Source: JAGDMS01 sp050015455 (GTDB lineage: Bacteria; Desulfobacterota; Binatia; HRBIN30). From it: 64,000 nt of DNA. The notes under the pieces are model-generated. The model made no database searches. It was not told the origin of the DNA and worked only from the letters and a program-made list of their open reading frames with translations. The DNA lies in the NCBI GenBank assembly GCA_050015455.1, contig JBEKBJ010000002.1:1-64000 (forward strand). Direction: 5' to 3'. The translations under genes and the position numbers were made by a program. Positions 1 through 11,434 of this stretch are shown piece after piece. Position 1 is the stretch's first letter; each line of letters begins with the position of its first letter.

Positions 1-320
1 CATCATTGCGCTTCGTTGCAACCAGCTCAGCGGTCGGTTCGAGGACTTCTGGGAACGACGCGCGCAGGGTCGTCGAGCAGCCTGAGCCGGGCTCACATCA
101 CTTTTCCGTCGTGCACCCTTATGCGGCGACACGCGACGCGTGCGATGCGAGACAGGCAGACACGCGGCGGCTCCTACGACGAAACGAGTCGCTCCTCAGG
201 AGAGCTCTTGGGGGCTTGATTGCAATTCCCATCTGGTTGCCTCACACCGGCACGAGCGGCTCGGCACCGCCCGCCCACGTCAGACGCCGACGATCGACCC
301 GAAGCCCACGAAGGCCGGCA
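1..320. other. Non-coding left edge
   Basis: This stretch lies downstream of miaA. Short open frames exist on the plus strand, but they are Arg/Ser-rich, lack a Shine-Dalgarno sequence and match no family I recognise. I see no RNA gene, clear terminator or repeat in it. Confidence 0.4.
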
Positions 321-1240
321 TCAAAGGCCGCGACCGCCGCTCGTTGCGGCGGCGATGATTGCGTCCGTGCTGCTGCCAGCGTCGCACCAGCGCAGACCGG
401 GAGTGGCGCGGAACCAGGTGAGCTGGCGCTTGGCCAGGTGACGGGTGGCGCGCGTCATGTGCTCCAGCGCTGCTTCCAAGGTCATCTCGCCACGCAGAAA
501 CGCGCCGACCTCGGCGTAGCCGATACTCCGTAGCGGCGGCAAATCAGGGCCGAAGCCGCGCCGCCAGAGAGCACGCACCTCGTCGACTAAGCCGGCGTCG
601 ATCATGGCGCGGCAGCGGATGTTGATGCGTTCGTACAGCAAGGGCCGCTCCAACGTGAGCCCGATCGGGATGATCTGCAACCTGTGATCGCTGAAAGCAT
701 GCGCGGCTTGCCACTCGCTGATGGGCCGGTGCGTGAGCAGCGCCACCTCGAGCGCGCGCACGATCCGTGCGCGATCGTGCGGATGCAAGCGGCGGGCGGC
801 GACCGAATCGAGCTGCTGCAGACGGCAATGCAGAGCGCCAGGGGTGACAGCCTCTTCCGCTTCGAGCTGCCGGCGCAACTCCGCATCACGGGGCGGTCCT
901 GGAAACAGACCACCCATCAACACCTTCAGATACAGGCCAGTGCCGCCGACGAGCAGCACCGCACGCCGGCGCCCCTGAACGTCGGCGATCGCCTGCAACG
1001 CCAACTCGCGGTAACGGGCGCAGTCGAACGGCTCATCGGGATCAACGACGTCGAGCAGGTGGTGCGGCACGCGAACCCGCTGCGCCGGCGTCGGCTTGGC
1101 GCTGCCGATGTCGAGGTGGCGATACACCTGACGCGAGTCGGCGTTGACGATCTCCGCGTCTAAACGCTCCGCGACTTGTAGCGCCAGCTCGGTCTTTCCA
1201 ACTCCCGTCGGGCCGACCAGAGCGATGATTGCTGCGGATC

Positions 1241-1244
<4 letters not shown>
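321..1244 (-). CDS. miaA: tRNA dimethylallyltransferase MiaA
   Basis: Transfers a dimethylallyl group from DMAPP to N6 of A37 in tRNAs reading UNN codons; cytoplasmic. The protein opens directly with the P-loop GPTGVGKTELAL, followed by DSRQVYRHLDIGSAKP, the PHHLLDVVDP segment, VGGTGLYLK, SIGYAEV and the C-terminal RHLAKRQLTWFR, all family landmarks. The frame is open to 1406, but a GTG at 1244-1242 overlaps the mutL stop (GTGA) and gives 307 aa, the normal MiaA length. The extra N-terminal Arg-rich residues of the longer frame are antisense-like sequence inside mutL. Translation is probably coupled to mutL, and the miaA-mutL pairing is common in bacteria. Function is certain; the start is inferred. 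Confidence 0.96.
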
Positions 1245-3148
<1,904 letters not shown>

Positions 3149-3267
3149 GAGTCAAGTCTCATTCGAGGCTGTCCAAAGCGAACCATGTCTTGGGCGAAGT
3201 CGAAAGAAGGGAGCGGCTCGGCGGATCGATGTCCCGAGACCTTGCCTCGCGAGAGCGTCCATGCGCG

Positions 3268-4671
3268 TCAAAGCACGTAGTCACTGCGCCTGCGCGCCCA
3301 CCACGCTTCCATTTCAGCGCGCTTCTCCTCAAAGCCTTTGCGCCCGACGAGACCGCAGGTGAAGCGCTTGCTCTCCTCCACCCCTGGCTGATCGAGCGGG
3401 TTAATCCGATACAGCCCGCCGGCGAAAACGACCGCGACTTCGAAGAGGTAGAATAACTGCCCGAGCGTAAAGAGGTTGATCTGCGGCAGGGTGATGGTGA
3501 TCACCGGCCGTTGTTGTTTCAGCAGGGCCAGCTCGGTGGCTTGCTGTTCGAGGTTCAACAACTGCCCCAGACCGACACCGCCGAGATAGCCGATACTCTC
3601 GAGGTCGGCGTACGCCGACGGCACCGGCAGCTCCCGCCCGTGGTCTTCGACGCGCAGCATAATGACGATCTTGTCGGCGGGCCCTTCGGCGTACAACTGC
3701 AGCTGCGAGTGCTGATCGGTGGCGCCCACGGCGACAACCGGCGTCTGCCCGGTGTGCGCCGGCGTGCCGTCCACCGTGCGTGCCTTTCCTAAACTCTCGG
3801 CCCACAGCTGCGCGAACCAAGCGCCAAACGACTGCAAGCGGTCGCTGTACGGCATCATCACCACGATGTTCTGCCCGTGCTGCGTGTCGGCAAGGTACAG
3901 CAGCGTCGCCAACAGGTGGGCCGGATGATGCCAGATACCGGCGTCGCCGCAACGGCTGTCCATCCACGCCGCCCCGGCGACAAGCTCGTCTACCTTTAGT
4001 CCGGCGAAGGCAACAGCAAACAAACCGACCGAGGTCAAAACCGAAAATCGGCCGCCGACGCCGGCCGGCACCGCGAGATCGCGGAAGCCTTCGTCGTGGA
4101 CCACCTGCCGCAACGTGCCGCTTTCGGCGTCGGTGCTGACGACGACACGCTTGGCGTAGTCCACCGCGCCCAATTGGCGCAGGAGCAGGTCGCGCACAAT
4201 GAGGAACTGCGCCATGGTTTCCGCCGTCTCACCCGATTTGCTGATGACGTTGAAGGTGGTCCGTGCGAGATCGAGGTTATCGAGCAGCTGCCCGAAGCTC
4301 CACGGGTCGACGTTGTCGGCCACCGCGACGCGCGTGGTCGCGTCCCCGAGCGCCGCGATCAAGGTCTTGGCACCGAGCGCCGACCCGCCGATCCCGAGGA
4401 CCACGAGCGTGTCACTCTCGGCGCGCACGTCCGTCGCCAACGCCCTGATGCGCCTGAGTGCGTCCTTCTGGTACGGCAGCTCGTAGAAGGGCAGCGCGCC
4501 CGCAGCGCGCCGCTCTTTCAGTGATGCGGCGATCTCTGCGGCGCGGGTGGCCAGCATCTCGACCTCCTGGCGTGCCACGCCTGCCCCACCGACGGTATCG
4601 GCGATCATGCCGTTGACATCGAGCCGCACGCTCATCGCCTCACGGGCCGCACGGCGACGGTAGTCGGGCAT
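3268..4671 (-). CDS. pgi: Glucose-6-phosphate isomerase
   Basis: Interconverts glucose-6-phosphate and fructose-6-phosphate in glycolysis and gluconeogenesis. Family signatures are LGIGGSALGAKTL (~95), the sugar-phosphate-binding SKSGETAETM (~145), GVGGRFSVLTSVGL (~205) and the C-terminal QPGVEESKRF with the conserved Lys. At 467 aa it belongs to the short bacterial Pgi group. ATG at 4671 is used here; a second ATG at 4635 (MSVRLDVNG) would remove 12 Arg-rich residues and is equally plausible. It lies 90 bp downstream of the GH116 gene, which could supply glucose to the same pathway. Confidence 0.95.
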   Translation of the reverse strand: MPDYRRRAAREAMSVRLDVNGMIADTVGGAGVARQEVEMLATRAAEIAASLKERRAAGALPFYELPYQKDALRRIRALATDVRAESDTLVVLGIGGSALGAKTLIAALGDATTRVAVADNVDPWSFGQLLDNLDLARTTFNVISKSGETAETMAQFLIVRDLLLRQLGAVDYAKRVVVSTDAESGTLRQVVHDEGFRDLAVPAGVGGRFSVLTSVGLFAVAFAGLKVDELVAGAAWMDSRCGDAGIWHHPAHLLATLLYLADTQHGQNIVVMMPYSDRLQSFGAWFAQLWAESLGKARTVDGTPAHTGQTPVVAVGATDQHSQLQLYAEGPADKIVIMLRVEDHGRELPVPSAYADLESIGYLGGVGLGQLLNLEQQATELALLKQQRPVITITLPQINLFTLGQLFYLFEVAVVFAGGLYRINPLDQPGVEESKRFTCGLVGRKGFEEKRAEMEAWWARRRSDYVL

Positions 4672-4761
4672 GATGACGTTCCTAACATCGGCTGCTCCCC
4701 TTTACAAGAAAGTCACAGCCCAAAGGCCGCAGCCCGTGGCCCGTCGGCGATGCGCGGCGTG

Positions 4762-7329
4762 TCAGGGCAAAGGGTGACGCGACACCGACAAGACCGTGCG
4801 CCCACCGTCCAGCGCGCCGGCTTTGATCTCGGTTTCGCCGAAGCCGGTCAGTACCAGCCGCCGCGCCCGCAATTGACCGTGAAGAACCCGCAACTCGACG
4901 CGGATCTTGCCACGCGCCGGCACCTGCCGGCACGTGCCCCACGCGTACCCGTTCGACCAGAACCACATCACCGCCTTGCGTGCGGGGGCGAACGCGATCG
5001 TGGCGGCGACGGCGGAGTAGTGAAACCCCGTAACCGCCAGGAACGCCGCCCAACTCGCCATGGCGCGACCGTAATGGTGCCCGCACTCGGCTTCGTCGAA
5101 CGGGTTGCGTTTGCGGCCATCATAGCGGTCGCGGATGGCGGCGATGCAACGGAGTCCGTCGCGGATCAGTCCCTCGTACAGCATTCCGGCAGCCGCGGTG
5201 TACTCGAAACCGGTCATCACTTCGTTGTAGTAGGGGAAAGGCCGTTGCGGTCGTCGCCCGCGTGGGTACGTCGCCATCAGCAGGCCCGATTCGTCACCGA
5301 GCGCGAAGCTGCGGAGATGATTGAAGTGGCCGTGAAAGCTGCGCCGGAAGTTGTGGCGCATGATGGCGCGCAAGGTTTGCTTCACATGGCGCGGGTCGTG
5401 GAGATACCCGAGACCACAGACGTGCGCCATGTACTGACCCACGAGCTGATCCACGAGGCAGCCTGCGCCGAGCTGCAGCTCATCGAGCCCGGCGCCCATG
5501 CCGACGCGCAAACCCGGGGCGATCACGTTAGCGTCTTGCGGCACGCGAATTTCATGTTCGAAGTACTCGCCGTTGAAGAGATGCGTGTCCATCCACGCCC
5601 GGCCCCGCTCGAAGAGGTCGCGGCAGGTCGCGGCGAAGTCCGGCTCGCCCACGGCGCGCGCCATTTCTTCCGCCGCGCGCAGCGCGCCAAGATACCAGCC
5701 CTGCATCTGCGGGTTGGGGCCGAAGTACTCGACGTCCATGGTGTTGTGTTGGCACCCCTCCATGACGCCATCGCGGTCGGCATCCCAACCGCCGGGGATC
5801 CAGCAAAACTCCAGCGCCTTGCGCGCCTGCGGCCAGAGCTCGCGTAGCATCGCCTCGTCGCCGGAAAGCTGCCAGTCGCGATATAGTTTCATCAGACAGC
5901 CCATCTGTCCGTCAGCGGCGGCGAACGGAAACCCCTGCGCCTGTAACAGCGGCAGGTTGACGCGGAAACTCATCAGCCCGTTGTCATGCGTGGCATGGGC
6001 GAACTCCACCTCGCGCATTGAACGGGCGAGGTCGCCGAAAAGAAACGCGGTGGCATGCTCGTAGTTCCAGACGTGCGTGCACGAGCCGGCACAGGAGCCG
6101 GAGTGATCGTGCGAGCCTTCCCACGCAAAAAACCGCCCGTCCGCGGTGCGGAAGCAGGTTTGTGTGCGTAGCGTGCTGAGATTGAAGAGAGCGGCCTCCT
6201 TCACGGCGAGCGGGAGGTCGCTCTGGCAGAAGGCGGAGACGAACGTGGTCGTGTCCCTCTCCAACCGGTCAAGTCGCGCAGCGGTCTTCTCGGCCACGTC
6301 CCAAGCGTCGGCGTAGCGGGTGCTGTAGTAGTTGCCGACAATGTTGGCGGGGTCCTGGTCCACGGTAGTGAGAGGGGACCAGCCTTGCCGGTTGGGGAAA
6401 CGCCACGTCAGCAAGAAGGTGACGGCTTTCGTCTGGCGTCGACCGAGCCGGAGTTTCACAGCGAGTGATGCAACAGGAGCGTCATCGCTGGGATTCTGAG
6501 GACGATTCTCCAACTCGCCGCCAGCGGAAAAATCGTCCCAGAAATCCAAGATGCAGTCGCCCCATGAAAGTGTAGCCCACGCCATCCGGTAGGTGATACC
6601 GGTCGAGGCCGTGGTGACCAGCGCGATGGTGCCCCAACGTTCCGATTGGGGATCGACACCGCGGGAATCCATGAAGATGCCACGCAGCTTGGCGGTTTGG
6701 CGATAGGTGTTGCGGTTGTCTTTCGTTCCGGTCGGGAGGTCGACGTCGCCCCACACGCGCGTGGTGGTCGAACCGTCGGATCCGATGAAGTTGGGAATGC
6801 TGCCGCACACACTAACGGTGACGCGGCGGCGGGTCTTGTTGGTGAGGATGTAACGGAGCACCGCAACGGGGATGCCGCTGTCGTCAGCGTTGCCGGGAAT
6901 GAGCGGGTTGAAGGCCTGGAGACGGACATCGACCGCTACGGCCGGATCAGAGAGAAAGACCTGACCGAATGGGTACGCAGTAGCGAAGGACGCGCGCCGG
7001 AACCGGGGCAGGCCGTGGTTGCCGGTGCGGCAGCCGCGCGGCCCCTCGTACTCGGTGGTCTCGAGGGGACCTTCCAGCGCGCGTGTGACGGCGGGTGCAC
7101 CGTAGGGCTGAGTATAGAGCGTGAAGACAGGTGGCACGACGTTCATGACGTACGCGGCGTACCCAGGCAGGAATCCCTTGGCGGGCCGGTTCATGATTTC
7201 CCAGTCGCGCAGGTCGCCACGCCCACCAAGCGAGACGGTTCCAGTACCGATGCCGCCGAGGGGCAGGGCGACGTGGCCGAGATGGTCCTGATCGTAGGTG
7301 CGAAGGATAGGCCAAGGATTTCGCTTCAT
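4762..7329 (-). CDS. GH116-family glycosidase (GBA2-like)
   Basis: An 855-aa protein resembling the GH116 beta-glucosidase / non-lysosomal glucosylceramidase family. The N-terminal beta-rich domain begins with GHVALPLGGIGTGTVSLG and continues to ~340; an (alpha/alpha)6-barrel-like catalytic region follows. Candidate catalytic residues are Glu424 in CTHVWNYE and Asp532 in NTMDVEYFGPN, which I aligned by eye to the GH116 nucleophile and acid/base; the exact assignment is inference. No signal peptide or membrane segment is visible, so it is probably cytoplasmic. The substrate could be a beta-glucoside or beta-xyloside. ATG at 7329, between thiO and pgi on the same strand. Confidence 0.85.
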   Translation of the reverse strand: MKRNPWPILRTYDQDHLGHVALPLGGIGTGTVSLGGRGDLRDWEIMNRPAKGFLPGYAAYVMNVVPPVFTLYTQPYGAPAVTRALEGPLETTEYEGPRGCRTGNHGLPRFRRASFATAYPFGQVFLSDPAVAVDVRLQAFNPLIPGNADDSGIPVAVLRYILTNKTRRRVTVSVCGSIPNFIGSDGSTTTRVWGDVDLPTGTKDNRNTYRQTAKLRGIFMDSRGVDPQSERWGTIALVTTASTGITYRMAWATLSWGDCILDFWDDFSAGGELENRPQNPSDDAPVASLAVKLRLGRRQTKAVTFLLTWRFPNRQGWSPLTTVDQDPANIVGNYYSTRYADAWDVAEKTAARLDRLERDTTTFVSAFCQSDLPLAVKEAALFNLSTLRTQTCFRTADGRFFAWEGSHDHSGSCAGSCTHVWNYEHATAFLFGDLARSMREVEFAHATHDNGLMSFRVNLPLLQAQGFPFAAADGQMGCLMKLYRDWQLSGDEAMLRELWPQARKALEFCWIPGGWDADRDGVMEGCQHNTMDVEYFGPNPQMQGWYLGALRAAEEMARAVGEPDFAATCRDLFERGRAWMDTHLFNGEYFEHEIRVPQDANVIAPGLRVGMGAGLDELQLGAGCLVDQLVGQYMAHVCGLGYLHDPRHVKQTLRAIMRHNFRRSFHGHFNHLRSFALGDESGLLMATYPRGRRPQRPFPYYNEVMTGFEYTAAAGMLYEGLIRDGLRCIAAIRDRYDGRKRNPFDEAECGHHYGRAMASWAAFLAVTGFHYSAVAATIAFAPARKAVMWFWSNGYAWGTCRQVPARGKIRVELRVLHGQLRARRLVLTGFGETEIKAGALDGGRTVLSVSRHPLP

Positions 7330-7423
7330 TGCCTTGCTCTAGTAGTTACTAGGCCGTTCTCACTTCCAGTCCAACGCTCGCACGGCCGTTGGCATGTGGA
7401 GAGTAGCTTGTCCCGGCGTACCG

Positions 7424-8536
7424 TCAACGTCTTCGATAGCTGAAAGGGTGCAGCGGTACCGTTGGCGTCGCCGCGGTGATCAACTCGGTGACCAGTTGCG
7501 CCGTGATGGGCGCCAGCAGAATCCCATTTCGATGATGCCCCGTGGCCAGCAGTACGTTGGCCAAGCCAGGCAGGGGCGCGATGATCGGACGGCGGATCGT
7601 CGGACAGGGTCGCAGCCCCGCCCATGTCCGCACCGGTGCCGCACCATCCAGTCGCGGCACCATGAGCGCAGCGTTGGCGAGCAGGGTCGCGACGCCTTCG
7701 GCCGTGACCTGCTTATCGAAGCCGACGAACGCCACCGTGCTGCCGACAAGCACCTTTCCAGCGCGCGGCACGAGGTAGCCCATCTCTGCCGAGACGGTGT
7801 GGTGCAGCTCCCAATTTTCGCACTGGAGTGCCAGCATTTCGCCACGTGCAGGACGCAGTGGCACCTTGACACCGAGGCTGGTGAGCAGCTCGCCCGACCA
7901 CGCACCGGCGGCGACCACGACGACCCCGGCCTCGACGACGCCCGAGTCTAGGTGGAGCTTTACAGCATCGCCTACCGGCGATATCGCCTGCGCCGCGGCG
8001 CGCAGTCGGAACTCCACGCCCCGACGCTGCGCCGCGGCGACCAGCGCCGCGACCAAGCGTTCGCTATCGACGCTACGATCATCCGCAAAGAACGCACCAC
8101 CGCAGATATTCGCACTCACGCTCGGTTCCAGCGCCCGCACTTCTGAAGGCGTGAGCCACTCGCACCGTAGTCCCTGCTGCACGCGGTGCTCTATTAGTTG
8201 GTGCAACCCTTCTGCTTCCGCCGTCGTGAAGGCAAGCGCGATCAGCCCCTCGCGCCGATATCCCAGGTCGATGCCGGTCTCTTCCTCCAACGCCGCGACC
8301 AGCGCCGGGAACATCGCGGCGCTGCGGCGGCGCAAATCGAGCAGCGCCCCTTGCCGCGCCCGGCCGCTCGACACCGCAAGCACACCGGCAGCTGCATTCG
8401 ACGCTTCGCAGCCCGGCGTGCCGCGTTCCACCACCACGACGCGCAGCTTGGTTGAACGCGCCAGATAATAAGCGATGGCGGCGCCAATGACGCCGGCCCC
8501 TACAATCGCGACGTCGGCGTGGCGCGTTACGGTCAT
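7424..8536 (-). CDS. thiO: FAD-dependent glycine oxidase ThiO
   Basis: D-amino-acid-oxidase-fold flavoprotein that in thiamin synthesis oxidises glycine to the imine used for the thiazole ring. The N-terminal dinucleotide-binding motif VGAGVIGAAIAYYLA is followed by VVVERG; ThiO-like features include YRREGLIAL, ARGEMLALQ, YLVPRAGKVLVGST, RTWAGLRPCPTIRRPIIAPLPG and the C-terminal ATGHHRNGILLAPITA. I chose the ATG at 8536 (370 aa) over a TTG six codons upstream because it fits the family N-terminus. No other thi gene is in the window. It is transcribed divergently from the PHP gene, with which it shares an ~85-bp upstream region. Confidence 0.9.
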   Translation of the reverse strand: MTVTRHADVAIVGAGVIGAAIAYYLARSTKLRVVVVERGTPGCEASNAAAGVLAVSSGRARQGALLDLRRRSAAMFPALVAALEEETGIDLGYRREGLIALAFTTAEAEGLHQLIEHRVQQGLRCEWLTPSEVRALEPSVSANICGGAFFADDRSVDSERLVAALVAAAQRRGVEFRLRAAAQAISPVGDAVKLHLDSGVVEAGVVVVAAGAWSGELLTSLGVKVPLRPARGEMLALQCENWELHHTVSAEMGYLVPRAGKVLVGSTVAFVGFDKQVTAEGVATLLANAALMVPRLDGAAPVRTWAGLRPCPTIRRPIIAPLPGLANVLLATGHHRNGILLAPITAQLVTELITAATPTVPLHPFSYRRR

Positions 8537-8620
8537 GGCGTCAGTATTACGCAAGCTGTGCGTGAAGGGTAGCAGAGAGTGGGTTGTGAACCCAGCATGC
8601 GCCTGGTATTTTCATTATCA

Positions 8621-9421
8621 ATGCTTCGTGCAGATTTTCACCACCACATCAACACCGATCCGTGCGACGGCAGTTTCGTTCGCCATTCCGCCGGGGCGCT
8701 GATCGATCGCGCCGCCGCCATCGGTCTCGACGTCCTAGCGATCACTTGCCACGACTCGGTTCCGTACGATCAGGGAGCGACACGCTACGCCGCGGAACGC
8801 GATATCCTGCTCCTGCGCGGCATGGAGGCCACGGTTGACGGCCATCATGTGCTGCTACTGAATTTTCGCGAGTTCCCTCGTGGCGTCTGCACCATGGCCG
8901 ACGTCACGGCGTGCAAGTCGTCGGATGCCATGGTGATCGCTCCGCACCCGTTTTATCCTGCCGCAGCGGCAGGAGGTGACTTGCTAGTGCAAGATGGCGC
9001 TGTGTTTGACGCGATTGAGTTCTCCGGCCTGTACACGCCGCTAACCCAGGGCTTCAATCGCCGAGCGCTGGAACACGCACGCAAGGCCAACCTGCCGGTG
9101 GTCGGGAATTCCGACACACACTTCCTGTGGCAGCTGGGGCGCACGTACACGCTCATCGACGCCGCGCCGGAGCCCGCCGCCGTGCTTGAGGCTGTTCGCC
9201 ACGGGCGGGTGCAACTGGTGACGCAGCCGCTGAGCTGGGTGCACCTCATGCGGTTCATTTTGGAGTCGCATTCGACGGTGCATACCCTACGGGACAGTCT
9301 GCTCTACATGTTCCAGGTGCTACAGCGCACCCGGGTGCGGCGCCAGCCGGCGCCCTATGCTGCGGTGCCGGTGACGGCGCCGGTCCCGCGTACCCCGGAG
9401 GTCCGCGCCGAGCGCCGTTGA
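8621..9421 (+). CDS. PHP-domain metal-dependent hydrolase
   Basis: Polymerase-and-histidinol-phosphatase fold protein, probably a cytoplasmic phosphoesterase of unknown substrate. Metal-ligand motifs appear in the usual order: DFHHHIN at the N-terminus, ITCHDS (~44), RGMEAT (~68), APHPFYP (~107) and GNSDTHFLWQLG (~167). The frame is open upstream to 8579, but starting at ATG 8621 places the HHH motif six residues in, as in relatives, giving 266 aa. The C-terminal ~40 residues are Pro/Arg-rich and probably disordered. Family assignment is firm; the reaction is unknown. Confidence 0.85.
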   Translation: MLRADFHHHINTDPCDGSFVRHSAGALIDRAAAIGLDVLAITCHDSVPYDQGATRYAAERDILLLRGMEATVDGHHVLLLNFREFPRGVCTMADVTACKSSDAMVIAPHPFYPAAAAGGDLLVQDGAVFDAIEFSGLYTPLTQGFNRRALEHARKANLPVVGNSDTHFLWQLGRTYTLIDAAPEPAAVLEAVRHGRVQLVTQPLSWVHLMRFILESHSTVHTLRDSLLYMFQVLQRTRVRRQPAPYAAVPVTAPVPRTPEVRAERR

Positions 9422-9473
9422 GGACGACGCGGGCCAACCTCGATCCCAACCGCGAGCGTGAGGAAGCGGCCAG

Positions 9474-9668
9474 CTACCGCGGCCGGCGCATTTTGCGATA
9501 GTAGTCGCCGCGCTGCTTGCACAGCTGTTTGAGGCGTTCGTCGGCTTCGCGCGTGAGCCGCGACTTACGGTTCAAGAGGTGGTAAACACCCAGCAAGGCC
9601 GTCGCCAGTGCCAGCCCGGCGAAGGGATGATCCCCGAGGTACCGCACGACAACTTGGAACTGATCCAT
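9474..9668 (-). CDS. Small single-pass membrane protein
   Basis: A 64-aa protein with one hydrophobic segment (about residues 16-33, FAGLALATALLGVYHLL) followed by a strongly basic, charged tail (residues 34-64). I recognise no family. It is the last gene of a minus-strand run after the HD, phosphatase and radical SAM genes, 116 bp downstream of the last. Clear ATG and a sensible topology argue that it is real; the function is unknown. Confidence 0.6.
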   Translation of the reverse strand: MDQFQVVVRYLGDHPFAGLALATALLGVYHLLNRKSRLTREADERLKQLCKQRGDYYRKMRRPR

Positions 9669-9784
9669 AGCGTTCCGCCGCTTCCATAGAGTAAGGCCGA
9701 CAAGGGAGATCTACAAGGGCAAATTTTCTTCGTCGCGCGGTGCCGCTGCTGGGCGGGGTGCCATGCCGTTATTACTACATCGAT

Positions 9785-10672
9785 TCACAACCCGAGCCCG
9801 ACCAGCAACTCGGTCGGTGGCCGAAAGCTTCTCAACGGCCACTGCAAGGCTTCGTCGATCTCGGCAAGCATTGCCGGCTTGTCGTGCGGTATACGGCCAC
9901 GTACGTCGAGGAAGTTGGAGACGTGGTCCGAGAGCAGCGTCGTCGGTCCTTCGAGGTGTTCGACCAGCAGCCGGGTTTCCTGCAACGCCTGATGTGCAGA
10001 TAACAAGGTCAAATCGCCCGCCCTCCAGCGGTCGTGCCAAGGCGTGTCCGGCTGTGGCACGAACGTGCGCAGGCGAACGAAGGTCGGTGGCGCCGCATTG
10101 AGAACGCGAGCGCTACCGAGCGCGTGCTCGCGCCAGCGTTCTGCACCTGCAACACCGACCATGAGGTAGACCGAGAGCTCGATGCCAGCGCTCATCACGT
10201 GCCGGTAGGCCTCAATCGCCTGCTCCGGCGTGACTCCCTTGTTGATCGCCTGCAAGGTGGCCGCATCACCGGATTCCAGACCCGAGTGGATGCGGCTGAT
10301 GCCGGCGGCGGCCACGCGTCGCCATTCCTCCCCCGTCTTCTTGACCAGAAACTTTGCCGATCCGTACACCGTGATCCGGCGCAGGCGCGGAAAGCGCGCG
10401 CGGGCCGCTTCGCCGATCGTCGCCAGCTTTTCAGTGGGCAACACCGCAGAGTTGCCGTCGGCGAGGAATATAGTTTGCACACGATCAGGGCCGTACACCG
10501 CCAAGGCGATGTCGAGGTCTTCGATGATCTCCTCTATGGGCCGCACCCGGAACTTGCGGCCCTTGTACATGGAGCAAAAGGCGCACTTGTTGTGCGGACA
10601 TGCCAGCGTCGCCTGGATGATCAGCGACCCGGCTTCACTCGGGGGACGATACACAACGCCCTCATAGCGCAT
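9785..10672 (-). CDS. Radical SAM protein with CX4CX2C cluster motif
   Basis: Radical SAM enzyme, reaction unknown. The iron-sulfur motif is CPHNKCAFC, i.e. CX4CX2C rather than the usual CX3CX2C, followed by SMYKGRKF; this spacing recurs in an uncharacterised group of bacterial proteins. Other fold features are FLADGNSAVL, YGSAKFL, a SAM-contacting GISRIHSGLESG and YLMVGVAG. The frame is open upstream to 10807, but ATG 10672 (MRYEGVVYRPP) has GAGAGG seven bases before it and gives 295 aa. It follows the HD/phosphatase pair on the same strand after 141 bp. Confidence 0.85.
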   Translation of the reverse strand: MRYEGVVYRPPSEAGSLIIQATLACPHNKCAFCSMYKGRKFRVRPIEEIIEDLDIALAVYGPDRVQTIFLADGNSAVLPTEKLATIGEAARARFPRLRRITVYGSAKFLVKKTGEEWRRVAAAGISRIHSGLESGDAATLQAINKGVTPEQAIEAYRHVMSAGIELSVYLMVGVAGAERWREHALGSARVLNAAPPTFVRLRTFVPQPDTPWHDRWRAGDLTLLSAHQALQETRLLVEHLEGPTTLLSDHVSNFLDVRGRIPHDKPAMLAEIDEALQWPLRSFRPPTELLVGLGL

Positions 10673-10813
10673 ATTCAGCCTCTCGTAGTGCGTCACACGG
10701 CCGAAACGTGTGTGGTCTCGACCCACTTGGATACATACACCGGCAGGCCGCAGATGTGTAGCGTCCCCGCCGAATCCGCTCTCGGACTTCTGCAGCGGAC
10801 GCAACACCAGTTG

Positions 10814-11434
10814 TTACAAATGCCCGACACAGTCCAGCGCTTCCGCGTACCAGGCTTCGTGATCGCGCGCCAGAATATGGATCGAGCCGAGCGCAACACA
10901 CAGCTGGCGACGGTGCACTTCGTCCACCCCGAGCAGCTCCGAGACAATGGAGCGGATCACGCCTTTGTGCAGCACGAACAGCAGCTCGCCCGTAGGCGCC
11001 TGCGCCAGGACTCGGTGCAGCGTGCGCGCCACCCGTTCATGGAAGTCACGGCTGGACTCGCCTCCGGGATACACGAATTCGCCATGGCGCACTTGCCACT
11101 GCGCGTACAACGCCGGCTGCCGCTCCCGGATCTGTTCGGCGGTGAGCCCCTCCCACTCACCAAAATCGATCTCGTCGAACCCGGCCAGTGGCGTCACCGG
11201 CTGCGCACCGCCGGTAACGATCCGCGCCGCCTCGGCGCTGCGCGACAATGTGCTGCTGTAAGTGGCGACAAAGCTTTGCGAGATCAAGGCGCCGCGCACC
11301 CGTTGCATCTGGGCGCGCCCGAGTTGGCTCAGCGGCACGTCGGTGCGGCCGTAGTAACGGATGCTCGATTCGCCCTCGGTCTCACCGTGGCGCACGAGCG
11401 TCAGGCGCGTCGGCTCGCCGGCGCGTCGGCTCAC
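10814..11434 (-). CDS. Histidine phosphatase family protein
   Basis: Phosphoglycerate-mutase-like phosphatase of 206 aa; the substrate may be a small phosphoester such as alpha-ribazole phosphate or a sugar phosphate. It carries LTLVRHGETEGES with the phospho-accepting His near residue 16, the second arginine region YSSTLSRSAEAARIV, the acid residue in DEIDFGEWEG and the second catalytic His in LLFVLHKGVIRSI. The GTG start overlaps the stop of the upstream HD gene by 4 bp (GTGA), implying translational coupling. No cobalamin genes are nearby to support a CobC role, so I leave it unnamed. Confidence 0.9.
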   Translation of the reverse strand: MSRRAGEPTRLTLVRHGETEGESSIRYYGRTDVPLSQLGRAQMQRVRGALISQSFVATYSSTLSRSAEAARIVTGGAQPVTPLAGFDEIDFGEWEGLTAEQIRERQPALYAQWQVRHGEFVYPGGESSRDFHERVARTLHRVLAQAPTGELLFVLHKGVIRSIVSELLGVDEVHRRQLCVALGSIHILARDHEAWYAEALDCVGHL